DNA of 64,000 nt from Chromatocurvus sp046260765 (GTDB taxonomy: Bacteria; Pseudomonadota; Gammaproteobacteria; Pseudomonadales; Halieaceae): assembly GCA_046260765.1 (NCBI GenBank), contig JBHEOO010000007.1, positions 1 through 64,000 on the forward strand, given 5' to 3'. Under the pieces are notes generated by a model. It searched no databases. It had not been told where the DNA came from and saw only the letters and a list, made by a program, of their open reading frames with translations. Each line of letters begins with the position of its first letter. Positions within the stretch are counted from its first letter, which is position 1. The position numbers and the translations under genes are program-made. Positions 45,671 to 54,495 of this stretch are shown piece by piece.

Positions 45671-46234
45671 GTGCCACACAAAACAATCACCAGCAGACGC
45701 AACCTGCTGCGACTGACAGGCATCGCGCTGGTCACGGCGGCTTTGCCTGCCTGGTCACGTCGTACGAAGGAGATGATAAAGACTATGCAGGACACCTGGA
45801 GCGATTACCTGGCAGACGGAATGGAACCACCTTCCCCCACGGACAAGATCAGTCTGGAAGCCGATGCCTGGCGCGAGCGGCTGAGCTCGGCTGCCTATGA
45901 TGTGTTGCGGGAGGAGGGGACTGAACGGCCTTTTACCAGCACGCTGAATGATGAGAAGCGCGACGGTCTCTATCTTTGCGCGGGCTGCGATCTGCCGCTG
46001 TTCACATCAGCGATGAAGTTTGACAGCGGTACAGGCTGGCCGAGCTTCTTCACGGCGATCCCTGATCACATGGATACCAAGCGCGACTTCAAGCTTATCT
46101 GGCCGCGCACGGAGTATCACTGCACGCGTTGCGGCGGACACCAGGGGCACGTGTTCAAGGACGGTCCTGAGCCCACTGGTGAGCGCTGGTGCAACAACGG
46201 TGTGGCTTTGCGCTTTGTCCCGACAAGGGCATAA
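45671..46234 (+). CDS. msrB: exported methionine sulfoxide reductase B
   Basis: A twin-arginine leader (TSRRNLLRLTGIALVTAALPA) precedes an MsrB domain, so the enzyme is probably exported folded by Tat. Zinc cysteines are in LCAGCDLPLF and HCTRCGGHQGHVF, GWPSFF lies between, and the catalytic cysteine is in GERWCNNGVALRF. It reduces methionine-R-sulfoxide, here in the periplasm, which agrees with an oxidative or copper stress lifestyle. A GGAGG site 7 nt upstream supports GTG 45671. It precedes the Mrp operon by 69 nt but may be independent. Confidence 0.9.
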   Translation: MPHKTITSRRNLLRLTGIALVTAALPAWSRRTKEMIKTMQDTWSDYLADGMEPPSPTDKISLEADAWRERLSSAAYDVLREEGTERPFTSTLNDEKRDGLYLCAGCDLPLFTSAMKFDSGTGWPSFFTAIPDHMDTKRDFKLIWPRTEYHCTRCGGHQGHVFKDGPEPTGERWCNNGVALRFVPTRA

Positions 46235-46303
46235 TCCGCGCCGGTTTTGACCGCTGTGTGCGCCGGCGTCTATGCTGTGCGCTTAAACAACCGGGGCAGG
46301 TAG

Positions 46304-46795
46304 ATGGCGGCGGTTTTCGGCTTGTCAGTTACAGGGATGATCAGGCAGGCCTTGGTGCTCGGCGGCCTGTGGTTGATACTGACCGGTGCAGATCACGGTT
46401 CCCTGATGGTGGGCGTACCGGCTGTGCTGCTGTCAGTATGTCTGAGTGGGTGGCTGGGGCTGGGCACCCGCACGAGCCTCGTCCGGCTGCTGCAGTTTCT
46501 CCCTGTATTTCTCTTGCGGTCGGTGGTGGCTGCCTTTGACGTTGCGCGACGAACGTTTGCGCCGCGCCTGGCAATTTCTCCGGCGCTTGTCAGCTATGAC
46601 ATCGCTCTGCCGCACGGTTTGCCACGAGTCTTTTTTATGAACACGATATCACTTCTTCCCGGCACCTTGTCGGCGGCCCTCGAAGGCGACAGGCTCACCG
46701 TTCATGTGCTCGACAGGGGCAGAGATCACGCTGCCGAGCTTGCCAGGTTGGAGAACACCGTGGCACGGATCTTTCCGCAGGTATCGCGTGACTGA
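46304..46795 (+). CDS. mrpE: Mrp-type Na+/H+ antiporter subunit E
   Basis: A 163-aa MrpE/MnhE protein with an N-terminal hydrophobic pair (about 10-60), the segment RSVVAAFDVARRTFAP, then FFMNTISLLPGTLSAALEGDRLTVHVLDR, the strongly conserved MrpE motif. It is first in a nine-gene membrane operon and overlaps the next gene by 8 nt. MrpE is needed for assembly rather than transport in known systems. Confidence 0.87.
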   Translation: MAAVFGLSVTGMIRQALVLGGLWLILTGADHGSLMVGVPAVLLSVCLSGWLGLGTRTSLVRLLQFLPVFLLRSVVAAFDVARRTFAPRLAISPALVSYDIALPHGLPRVFFMNTISLLPGTLSAALEGDRLTVHVLDRGRDHAAELARLENTVARIFPQVSRD

Positions 46796-47057
46796 GACAC
46801 TCCTCATGCCGCTTTCACTCTTCCTGCTGGGCAATCTTCTGGCCGGTCTCTGGCGTCTCGTTATCGGACCGACCCCGGCTGATCGGCTGTTGACGTCACA
46901 GCTGTTTGCGACCACGGCGGTGGCGATCCTGCTGCTGCATGCCGAGTGGCAGTCGCTGCCGGCGCTGCGCGATGTGGCCCTGGTGTTTGCTCTGCTTGGT
47001 GCGGTGACTGCGGTGGCCTTCGTGCGTCGTGCCTCGCCTGCCTCGGAGGCTGAGTGA
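46788..47057 (+). CDS. mrpF: Mrp-type antiporter subunit F
   Basis: An 89-aa three-helix protein with RLVIGPTPADRLLTSQLFATTAVAILL, the MrpF G.t..DRv...... motif, and LRDVALVFALLGAVTAVAFVRR. GTG 46788 lies inside the mrpE end. The stop TGA shares a base with the mrpG ATG. Confidence 0.85.
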   Translation: MTETLLMPLSLFLLGNLLAGLWRLVIGPTPADRLLTSQLFATTAVAILLLHAEWQSLPALRDVALVFALLGAVTAVAFVRRASPASEAE

Positions 47058-47347
47058 TGGCGTGGCTTGCCTCGGGATGTCTTTTCTTGGGTGGGTTCTT
47101 TTTCCTTGCGGGCACGCTCGGACTGCTGCGGTTTCCGGACGTCTACACACGTCTGCATGCTCTGACCAAGGCGGATAACGTGGGTCTGGGCCTGGTGATT
47201 GTCGGTCTGTCGCTGCAGTCCGAATCATTGGCGGCAGCCGGGAAAATGATTCTGGTCTGGTTCCTGGTGCTGATTACAAGCTCCAGCGTTGCTCACCTGG
47301 TTGCCCGGGACAGCCTGCGTCGGGGAGAAAAGCCATGGTCGGGATAA
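47057..47347 (+). CDS. mrpG: Mrp-type antiporter subunit G
   Basis: A 96-aa MrpG: GGFFFLAGTLGLLRFPDVYTRLHALTKADNVG is the family core (RfPD.ytRlHA..k....G), followed by a third helix. It starts on the last base of the mrpF stop and overlaps the next gene by 13 nt. Confidence 0.88.
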   Translation: MAWLASGCLFLGGFFFLAGTLGLLRFPDVYTRLHALTKADNVGLGLVIVGLSLQSESLAAAGKMILVWFLVLITSSSVAHLVARDSLRRGEKPWSG

Positions 47348-47613
47348 CGCTGGAGGGGTGGATGTTCGACATTGCCCTCGGCGCTGGCTTGCTATGGCTC
47401 GCCTGGCGCTGTCTGTTCACTCGCAATCTGTTCGAGTCGGTCGTGCTGTTCGTTGCCTTTGGTCTTCTTATGGCGCTGGCCTGGATGCGGCTTGAGGCGC
47501 CGGATGTCGCCATGGCTGAGGCCGCCATTGGTGCCGGGCTGACAGGCGCGCTGCTGATGTCTGCGCTGGCGCGGCTTGAGCGTCCGCGGACGGGCCGGGA
47601 GGAGCGCAGGTGA
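47335..47613 (+). CDS. DUF4040/MbhD-like antiporter subunit
   Basis: A 92-aa protein of three helices with LFESVVLFVAFGLLMALAWMRLEAPDVAMAEAAIGAG, the APDVA.tEa..g motif of the C-terminal MbhD part of MrpA. Here it is a separate gene, so the MrpA subunit is split. It overlaps the next gene by 4 nt. Confidence 0.82.
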   Translation: MVGITLEGWMFDIALGAGLLWLAWRCLFTRNLFESVVLFVAFGLLMALAWMRLEAPDVAMAEAAIGAGLTGALLMSALARLERPRTGREERR

Positions 47614-48275
47614 CTGGCCTGCTGCGTTGGGCGTTTGCTGGTTTGCTGGTGGCGCTCGCAGTCGGACTGGCGAGCGCTGTCATGCAGATACCCGAGGCCG
47701 GCAGCGCGCTCCGCGACCAGGTGATGACGCAACTGCCCGAGACTGGCGTTGATCACGCCGTCACCGCAGTGCTGCTGAATTATCGTGGCTACGATACGTT
47801 TCTCGAGTTGGTCGTGCTGCTGCTGGCACTGTTAGGAGCATGGGGACTTAGCGATAGCATGGATGAGGCGCCGCAGGACACCACTGTACCTGTGCTCAAG
47901 GAGTTGATTGCATTTCTGGTGCCCGTGTTGATTGTGGTCGCGGCATATCTTCTCTGGGTGGGTGCCTATTCTCCCGGAGGCGCATTCCAGGGCGGGGCAG
48001 TTCTCGCCGGTGCAGGCGTTCTGCTGAGTCTTTCCGATCCGGGCTGGCGCGGTCGGCGCGTTGAGGGTATCGGTGAGCTTCTGCTTGTCCCCGGGATACT
48101 TGTATTCCTGCTGGTCGGCCTGCTCAGCATGCTCTGGGGGGGGCAGTTTCTTGAATACCCCAGGGAGTTGGCGGGATCGCTGATTCTGCTGGTTGAGGGC
48201 TTTGCCATGCTGTCGATCGCGGTCACGTTGCACACCCTGTTCGCCGGCACACCGCGCACCGGCAGCGACCCATGA
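47610..48275 (+). CDS. mrpB: Mrp-type antiporter subunit B with MbhE-like N-terminus
   Basis: A 221-aa protein. The first 80 residues resemble MbhE (VDHAVTAVLLNYRGYDTFLELVVLLLALLGAW, another part of MrpA). The rest is MnhB: LIAFLVPVLIVVAAYLLWVGAYSPGGAFQGGAVLAGA. So the remainder of the split MrpA C-terminus is fused to MrpB. Overlaps the mrpC start by 4 nt. Confidence 0.82.
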   Translation: MTGLLRWAFAGLLVALAVGLASAVMQIPEAGSALRDQVMTQLPETGVDHAVTAVLLNYRGYDTFLELVVLLLALLGAWGLSDSMDEAPQDTTVPVLKELIAFLVPVLIVVAAYLLWVGAYSPGGAFQGGAVLAGAGVLLSLSDPGWRGRRVEGIGELLLVPGILVFLLVGLLSMLWGGQFLEYPRELAGSLILLVEGFAMLSIAVTLHTLFAGTPRTGSDP

Positions 48276-48574
48276 CGCTATCGCAACTCTACGCGCTGGT
48301 CGGCATCGGTCTGTTTTTTATCGGCCTCTTTGCGCTGGGCGTCCGGCGTCACCTTCTGCCGCGTATCCTTGCCCTGAACATCATGGGCAGTGGCGTTTTC
48401 GTCGTGCTTGTGGCGCTCGCCCGACGCTCGGGTGAGGTGGATCCGGTGCCTCATGCCATGGTTATCACCGGGATTGTTGTAGCCGTATCGGCGACGGCGC
48501 TTGCGCTGCGGCTGATGCTGCGTGTGACGCAGGCCACCGGTAGTGCGCACCTGCCGGACAACGGGGACGAGTAG
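48272..48574 (+). CDS. mrpC: Mrp-type antiporter subunit C (NuoK-like)
   Basis: A 100-aa three-helix NuoK/MnhC protein: LYALVGIGLFFIGLFALGVRRHLLPRILALNIMGSGVFV and DPVPHAMVITGIVVAVSATALALRLM (the DP.PqalvLTaIVv motif). Directly followed by the next gene without gap. Confidence 0.87.
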   Translation: MTLSQLYALVGIGLFFIGLFALGVRRHLLPRILALNIMGSGVFVVLVALARRSGEVDPVPHAMVITGIVVAVSATALALRLMLRVTQATGSAHLPDNGDE

Positions 48575-50035
48575 GTGTCGAGCATTGCTCTGCTGATGCA
48601 CCCGGTGTTTCTCATTCTGCTACCGCTAGTCGGCAGCCTGGGCGTGTTTCTGCTGCCGTTTAAACGAGCAGCCTCAGGCGTTGCGATTGTTTCCGGCAAT
48701 CTCGCTCTTGTTGCCTGGGTGGTTGCCCGCCTTGGTACTGCAGGCCCCTGGCAGCACTCGGTTGGAGGCTGGGGTGCACCGCTGGGCATAGACCTGTACG
48801 TGGACGGCCTGTCTGCAGCGATGCTGGCGATGACGGCGCTGGTGTCGCTGGGTATCAGTGTCTACTCCACAGCCTATTTTTCTACGGCCGCAGCCCGGCA
48901 CTTCTGGCCGCTGTGGCTACTGCTGCTGTCGGCGATGAATGCACTTTACCTGTCGCGGGATCTCTTCAACCTGTACGTCACCCTGGAACTGGTGGGAATA
49001 GCAGCCGTCGCCCTGACCGCAATGCGCGGCCAACGCGATGCGCTGGTGGCGGCCATGCGCTACCTGCTGACAACCCTGCTGGGGTCAATGTCGTATCTGC
49101 TGGGTGTGGCCCTGCTCTACCACAGCGCAGGCAGTGCCGACATGGTTTTAGTTGGTGAGGCATCCGTGCCCGCGGCGGTGGCGGCCGCCGCCTTTGCCTT
49201 GATGACTGTGGGACTCCTTCTGAAGACGGCCTTGTTTCCGTTTCACTTCTGGTTGCCCGGGGCACACTCAAGCGCGTCGGCGCCGGTCAGCGCCGCTCTG
49301 TCTGCACTCGTTGTCAAAGTGGGTTTCTATATTTTGCTTCGCCTCTGGATAGAGGTGTTTCCTTCTCTTGGCGTTGACGCTGCCTACATTCTGGGGTTTC
49401 TCGGCGGCGTCGCTGTTGTATGGGGGTCGCTGCAGGCGATCCTCCAGCAGCGGGCAAAAATGCTGGTGGCATACTCCACGGTCGCGCAGCTCGGCTATTT
49501 TTTCCTTGCCCTGCCGTTGGTGTCTGCGGGCGGCAGCCATGTCTGGGGCGCTATTGTTTTACTAGTGTTCGCGCATGCCCTGGCCAAGGCAGCGATGTTC
49601 ATGGCCGTCGGCAATCTTCTGGCGTTCGCCGGTCACGACAGGATTCGTGACCTGGATCGAGTTGTACAGCGCATGCCGCTGACGGCTGCGGCGCTCGGAC
49701 TCGCGGGAGTCAGTATTATGGGGCTGCCACCGAGCGGCGGCTTCAGCGGCAAGTGGCTGCTGCTCCAGGCCTCTCTGGAGCAGGGCCACTGGCCGATCAC
49801 CTTTATCCTGCTGCTGGGCGGTGTGCTCGCCGCAATTTACGTCTTCAAACTGCTCGAGCACATATTTACCAGTGGCACGCCCAGAGGCGAGCCGCGAGCG
49901 GTGGCCCATGCCATGGAGTGGGCGCCGCTGATGCTGGCAATTGGCGCTATTCTTCTGGGGTTTTTTGCCACGATAACGCTGGATCTTCTGACGGTCGGTG
50001 AGCCGTTTGCGCCGGGACTTCGCGATGATTATTAG
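48575..50035 (+). CDS. mrpD: Mrp-type antiporter subunit D (ND-like proton channel) 1
   Basis: A 486-aa NuoN/NuoM-type antiporter subunit with about 14 helices. The helix-5 glutamate is in NLYVTLELVGIAAVAL, the helix-7 lysine in LLLKTALFPFHFWLPGAHSSASAPVSA, and the helix-12 region is LVFAHALAKAAMFMAVG. These charged residues form the proton path in complex I-like antiporters. GTG start immediately after the mrpC stop; 11-nt overlap with the next gene. Confidence 0.88.
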   Translation: MSSIALLMHPVFLILLPLVGSLGVFLLPFKRAASGVAIVSGNLALVAWVVARLGTAGPWQHSVGGWGAPLGIDLYVDGLSAAMLAMTALVSLGISVYSTAYFSTAAARHFWPLWLLLLSAMNALYLSRDLFNLYVTLELVGIAAVALTAMRGQRDALVAAMRYLLTTLLGSMSYLLGVALLYHSAGSADMVLVGEASVPAAVAAAAFALMTVGLLLKTALFPFHFWLPGAHSSASAPVSAALSALVVKVGFYILLRLWIEVFPSLGVDAAYILGFLGGVAVVWGSLQAILQQRAKMLVAYSTVAQLGYFFLALPLVSAGGSHVWGAIVLLVFAHALAKAAMFMAVGNLLAFAGHDRIRDLDRVVQRMPLTAAALGLAGVSIMGLPPSGGFSGKWLLLQASLEQGHWPITFILLLGGVLAAIYVFKLLEHIFTSGTPRGEPRAVAHAMEWAPLMLAIGAILLGFFATITLDLLTVGEPFAPGLRDDY

Positions 50036-51536
50036 CCCGGCACTGAGCGCGTCACTGCCCGTGGCGCTGGTCGCCAGCTCGCTGCTGACCGGGTTGGTCA
50101 TCTTTACCCTCGCCGAGGAGAGTGTTCGCCTGCGCACTGCGCTCAACCTGCTGGGTGCGCTGTCCAAACTGCTTCTGGTCGGGCTGATGCTCTGGGGTGT
50201 CTATAACGAAGCGTCTTTTGAGAGCCGCTTCGAGTTGCTGCCGGGACTGCCTCTTCTGCTGAGAGCCGATGCGCTGTCATTACTTTTTATCACGCTGTCC
50301 GCACAGCTGTGGTTTCTCACGACTATTTATGCGGTCGGCTATCTGGAAGAATCGCCACACCGCAGTCGGTTTTTTGGATTTTTCAGTCTCTGCGTTACCG
50401 CTACGGTTGGCGTTGCCATGGCGGGTAATCTGCTGACATTCATTCTCTTTTACGAATTGCTGACGCTTTCCACCTATCCGCTCGTTGTGCATCGGGGAAC
50501 CGCAGTAGCAAGGCGGGCGGGGGAGGCGTATCTGCTTTACACCATTCTCGGCGGCGTTCTGCTTCTCCTTGGAGCCGTCTGGCTTTACACACTGACGGGT
50601 ACGCTGGAGTTTCGCCCCCGGGGTATTGTCAGTGAGCTTGATAGCGTTCACCACAAAGCGCTGATTAGCATTTTCGTCCTGCTCATTGGTGGGCTTGGGG
50701 TCAAGGCGGCGCTGCTGCCATTGCACGGGTGGCTGCCGAAAGCGATGGTTGCGCCGGCGCCGGTCAGTGCGTTGCTGCACGCCGTTGCAGTGGTGAAGGC
50801 CGGTGCCTTCGGCGTTGTGCGGGTGGTCTACGATATTTTCGGTATCCAGTTTGCCGCTACCCTGGGCGTTATGATGCCACTTGCCTGGCTGGCCAGCGCG
50901 ACAATAATTTATGGGTCTGTGCGCGCCCTGTTCCAGGATGACCTCAAGCGTCGGCTCGCCTATTCCACGGTGAGTCAGGTGTCCTATATCACTCTGGGAA
51001 TTGCACTGGTCGGCCCCATTGCCAGCGTTGGCGGTCTGGTTCACCTGGTGCATCAGGGCCTGATGAAAATCACGCTGTTTTTCTGTGCGGGAAACCTGGC
51101 AGAAACGCTGGGTATTCACAAGATCAGTGAGATGAACGGTGTCGCTCGACGCATGCCCTGGACGATGGGGGCATTCACGGTGGCATCTCTGGGGATGATC
51201 GGCGTGCCACCGATTGCGGGATTTATCAGCAAGTGGTATCTCGGGCTCGGCGCCATGGAAGTCGGCGCTGACTGGGTGCTGCTGGTTCTGGCGGGAAGCA
51301 GCGCGCTGAACGCGATGTATTTCCTGCCAATACTTTACCGCGCGTGGTTCCTTAAGGCCGAGGCCGAATGGCCCCAGGAGAGGCACTATCCCCGCGCCGA
51401 AACCTCGTTGGCTCTTCTTGTCCCTCCCGTTCTTACAGCCGCGCTTGCGCTGGCCGTCGGTGTCTTCGCATCGGTACCTTTCAGCCCCCAGGAATGGGCG
51501 AAGCTGGTCGTGCTGCGGGAGTTCTTTGACCCGTGA
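50025..51536 (+). CDS. second ND-like proton channel subunit (MrpD/MrpA core-like)
   Basis: A 503-aa paralogue with ILFYELLTLSTYPLVVHRG (helix-5 Glu), GLGVKAALLPLHGWLPKAMVAPAPVSALLHAVAVVKAG (helix-7 Lys and the conserved histidine/lysine) and VHLVHQGLMKITLFFCAGNL. It may stand in for the ND5-like part of MrpA, whose C-terminal domains are separate genes here. ATG 50025 lies inside the preceding gene; the stop overlaps the next start by 4 nt. Confidence 0.85.
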   Translation: MIISPALSASLPVALVASSLLTGLVIFTLAEESVRLRTALNLLGALSKLLLVGLMLWGVYNEASFESRFELLPGLPLLLRADALSLLFITLSAQLWFLTTIYAVGYLEESPHRSRFFGFFSLCVTATVGVAMAGNLLTFILFYELLTLSTYPLVVHRGTAVARRAGEAYLLYTILGGVLLLLGAVWLYTLTGTLEFRPRGIVSELDSVHHKALISIFVLLIGGLGVKAALLPLHGWLPKAMVAPAPVSALLHAVAVVKAGAFGVVRVVYDIFGIQFAATLGVMMPLAWLASATIIYGSVRALFQDDLKRRLAYSTVSQVSYITLGIALVGPIASVGGLVHLVHQGLMKITLFFCAGNLAETLGIHKISEMNGVARRMPWTMGAFTVASLGMIGVPPIAGFISKWYLGLGAMEVGADWVLLVLAGSSALNAMYFLPILYRAWFLKAEAEWPQERHYPRAETSLALLVPPVLTAALALAVGVFASVPFSPQEWAKLVVLREFFDP

Positions 51537-52471
51537 TTCAATCCGTGACGACATTCTCCCGTGGCCTCGATATTGTCCTTCTTGGTAGCGGCCTCAGCGC
51601 TGGACTTCTGGAGTGGGGTGTACTCTGTGTGCTCGCTGTCGCGTGGCTGGCCTTTGGCGTCTGGCTGTTGAGGAATCCCGTACCCGGCCGCAGGGGACTG
51701 ATGGCGTTGCTTTATTTTATAGCGGGTTCTGGGCTGGCTGCTGCGGTTCTCGCGCGGGATGCGCCGTTGTTCTACTCTGGCGTTGCCCTCACCGGTTACG
51801 GAACGGTGGCGCTACTGTTAATGGGCCACGGCTCTACTCATGTCCGCACTGCCGCCGCGCAGGTGACGCTTATGGTGCTGGGTGACCTGTTGCTGTTTGA
51901 ACTGTTTGTTTCCCTGTACTCGCAGACGTCTTCCGCCGAATTTTCCGGGCTGCGTACAGCCTATGCTGACAAGGGGCAGGGCGTGTCCTTTATGTCGGGT
52001 CTGCTGGTCGCTACAGGTGGCACAAGGGTCGCGGTGCTGTTGCTCCTGTTGCCGGTCTTTGACCGGCTCCCGGCATGGCGGCCTGGTGCGGTATCGGGGC
52101 TTGCCTGTGTGGCGTTTGTTGCGGGGGTGCTTCCGGTGGCGAGGCTGATTGATCCGCTGCTGTCCTCTGTGAGTGCAGGTTACACTCTGCTGGCTATTCT
52201 CGGGTCTGCAGTTGTGCTCTGCATGCTGGTTGTCATGTGTGTGCTCGGGAAGTCCCGCATTGATGCCCTGGCCTTTCGAGTATCGAACCTTGCATCCCGA
52301 GCTGTCGCCACCGGTGTCACAGGTCTGGGTCTGCTGGAGGCGTTGGCGCAGCGAATTGCACCCATTGCGTCGGCGCTTGAGCAGCGGATGCTGTCCTGGC
52401 CCGTCGCTGTCTCCGCTGCCGCCACACTGGCACTTTTACTGGCCTTGTCCTTTGGTGGCTTCCCGGCCTGA
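51533..52471 (+). CDS. polytopic membrane protein ending the Mrp-like operon
   Basis: A 312-aa protein of about eight hydrophobic segments. AAAQVTLMVLGDLLLFELFVSLY and LLLLLPVFDRLPAWRPGAVSG faintly recall helices 5-7 of ND subunits but the lysine and glutamate of the proton path are absent. I do not recognise its family with confidence. The 4-nt overlap shows it belongs to the operon, perhaps as a degenerate third ND-type subunit or a structural part. Confidence 0.65.
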   Translation: MIQSVTTFSRGLDIVLLGSGLSAGLLEWGVLCVLAVAWLAFGVWLLRNPVPGRRGLMALLYFIAGSGLAAAVLARDAPLFYSGVALTGYGTVALLLMGHGSTHVRTAAAQVTLMVLGDLLLFELFVSLYSQTSSAEFSGLRTAYADKGQGVSFMSGLLVATGGTRVAVLLLLLPVFDRLPAWRPGAVSGLACVAFVAGVLPVARLIDPLLSSVSAGYTLLAILGSAVVLCMLVVMCVLGKSRIDALAFRVSNLASRAVATGVTGLGLLEALAQRIAPIASALEQRMLSWPVAVSAAATLALLLALSFGGFPA

Positions 52472-52491
52472 ACCGGCGGGGGTTCACCCGC

Positions 52492-53790
52492 TCAGTCGAC
52501 CAACGCCTGGTAAACCAGCGTCCTGAACTGGTCTCCCAACTGGGTCTGATGGGGAACGCTCTGAGTCATGAAAATCGCGATGAGCTCCTCTTCAGGGTCG
52601 ATCCAGAAGCGGGTACCGGCGGCGCCGCCCCAGCCATAGCTGCCAGGCGAACCGATTTCACCGCTGATACCGGGCTCCAGAGTCACTGCCACGCCTAACC
52701 CGAATCCGCCGGCGCTCAGCAGCCCCCGCGTATCCAGTCCGGCCACGTGGTTGCGTCGCATGTGCTCGATCGTGCGCGGCGACAGTAGCCGGGTGCCGTC
52801 AAGCTCGCCGCCATTCAGCAGCATCTGGCTGAAACGAAGGTAGTCACTCGTAGACGACACCAGCCCAGCACCGCCGCTGGCAAAATATCCGCCTTGAAGA
52901 AATGCCTCGCTCAGACGTGGGTCTGCCACGTCGAGTGTCTGCGAGTTGCTGAGCTTCCAGGGATCGTTCCAGCTGATTTCCGTGCCCTCGGGAGAATACA
53001 GCTGGGCGAGTCTTGATGCCTGCGTGGATGACAGCACAAATGTGGTATCGTCCATGCCCAGCGGCGCAAAGATGCGCTCGCGAAGAAAGGTATCGAAAGA
53101 TCCGCCGGAAAGAACCTCCACCAGCCGACCCTGCAGGTCGACTGCAACGCTGTAATGCCAGCGCTCGCCGGGATCGTACTGCAGCGGGAGTGATGCCAGG
53201 CGCCGCGCGAAGGTCTCAAGGTCTGGTGATTGCAGCAGGGCTGCATCACGGTAGGCCTTATCGACCGACGTGTTGCCAAACACACCATAGGTCATGCCTC
53301 CCGTGTGCCGTAGAAGGTCGCGAATGGTAGGCGGGCGGGCAGGTTCGCGTAGAGCGGATGCGTCATCGTCCGCATCCTCATCAAGGACCTCGAGGTCGGC
53401 GAATTCCGGCAGATACTGCGCGAGGGGATCGTTCAGCTGAAAGCGGCCTTCCTCGTACAGCATCATCATGGCAACCGCCGTCACCGGCTTGGTCATGGAG
53501 TAGATGCGGTAAAGTGTGTCAGGTGTCGCGGGCACGCCGGCTTCACGATCGCTCATGCCAAAGGTCTGGCGGTAGGCGATCTCGCCGCGTCGGGCGATCA
53601 GCGCCTCGCCGCCGACCATGATCCCGTCGTCCACGGCGCGCTGCATGTGTGTGGTGATTCTTTCCAGCCGTTCCTCGGAGAATCCCAGAGACCCGGGATC
53701 ACCCTGGGGTAGCGGTTGTGCACTGGCAGTGTCAAGCACGAGGCAGAGCAACAGGGTCAGTCCGATTGCGGGATACGGGCGGTGCGTCAT
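52492..53790 (-). CDS. beta-lactamase-family serine hydrolase (esterase/PBP-like)
   Basis: A 432-aa exported protein (signal ending TASAQ). SxxK is in YRIYSMTKPVTAVAMMML (about residue 94), the YxN-type tyrosine is in RWHYSVAVDLQGRLVEVLSG, and the C-terminal box in SYGWGGAAGTRFWIDPEEELIAIFMTQ (GWGG in place of HTG, as in EstB-like esterases). Intact, unlike the two remnants at 22 and 31.6 kb. Likely an esterase or peptidase of the class C fold. Confidence 0.88.
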   Translation of the reverse strand: MTHRPYPAIGLTLLLCLVLDTASAQPLPQGDPGSLGFSEERLERITTHMQRAVDDGIMVGGEALIARRGEIAYRQTFGMSDREAGVPATPDTLYRIYSMTKPVTAVAMMMLYEEGRFQLNDPLAQYLPEFADLEVLDEDADDDASALREPARPPTIRDLLRHTGGMTYGVFGNTSVDKAYRDAALLQSPDLETFARRLASLPLQYDPGERWHYSVAVDLQGRLVEVLSGGSFDTFLRERIFAPLGMDDTTFVLSSTQASRLAQLYSPEGTEISWNDPWKLSNSQTLDVADPRLSEAFLQGGYFASGGAGLVSSTSDYLRFSQMLLNGGELDGTRLLSPRTIEHMRRNHVAGLDTRGLLSAGGFGLGVAVTLEPGISGEIGSPGSYGWGGAAGTRFWIDPEEELIAIFMTQSVPHQTQLGDQFRTLVYQALVD

Positions 53791-53826
53791 GAGTAAGGCC
53801 TCGTGGATGTTAGCGTGGTGTTGAAT

Positions 53827-54495
53827 TCAGGCATCCGGTTGCGCAACCAGCCAGCGAAAGAGGGCACGCTGCGCTCGCAGGTAGAACAGGTACTCGGGAT
53901 GCCATTGAACCCCGATGATCTTTTTCTCAGTGGTCGACTCGACGGCCTGGACGAGATTGTCCAGATCCCGGCCGACGACTTTCAGCCCTTTACCTGACTC
54001 CCTGATCGCCTGATGATGCAGGCTGTTCACACGAAGACGCTGGCTTTCGCAGGTCATCGCTATCTGCGAGTGGGGCAGGAGGGTGACGGTCTTGGTTGGC
54101 AGCAGGCCAGGCCGGTTATGGGTTTTGCGGCGCATTTTCCGGATGTCCTGATGCAGATTGCCACCGAGGACAACGTTGATCAGCTGCGCCCCGCGACAGA
54201 TCCCAAGCAGTGGTTTATTGTTGTCCAGGGCATAGCGAATCCAGCGGATTTCCAGTTCGTCCCGGGCCTTGTCTGTCTTCACGGGTTCCCGAATATCCCC
54301 CTGATAATGCTCGGGGCCGATATCGTTGCCACCGCCGATCACCAGCGCATCGAAATCACGCTCGCAGGCGCCATGGCGCACGCTGATGCGCACCGCGCGG
54401 GCCCCGGCGAACCACAGCGCCAGTCGCGTGCACCACCAGGCCGGCGCCCAGCGTCGTGCAGCGCCGGTTACGCCAACCCGCGGTCGCGCAGCCAT
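53827..54495 (-). CDS. class I glutamine amidotransferase-like hydrolase (C26)
   Basis: A 222-aa gamma-glutamyl hydrolase-type GATase: DALVIGGGNDIGPEHYQGD, LGICRGAQLINVVLGGNL (nucleophile Cys) and GVQWHPEYLF (catalytic His and Glu). It resembles PuuD-type enzymes that cleave gamma-glutamyl amides. ATG 54495 lies inside the 3' end of the amidoligase gene (28-nt overlap), so the pair is coupled. Together they could make and trim gamma-glutamyl-type amide bonds. Confidence 0.82.
   Translation of the reverse strand: MAARPRVGVTGAARRWAPAWWCTRLALWFAGARAVRISVRHGACERDFDALVIGGGNDIGPEHYQGDIREPVKTDKARDELEIRWIRYALDNNKPLLGICRGAQLINVVLGGNLHQDIRKMRRKTHNRPGLLPTKTVTLLPHSQIAMTCESQRLRVNSLHHQAIRESGKGLKVVGRDLDNLVQAVESTTEKKIIGVQWHPEYLFYLRAQRALFRWLVAQPDA

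Noticed and set aside
50280..51554. 424-codon minus-strand frame antisense to the second ND-like subunit
   Set aside because: Gln/Arg/His-rich composition and full overlap with a conserved membrane gene mark it as a shadow.
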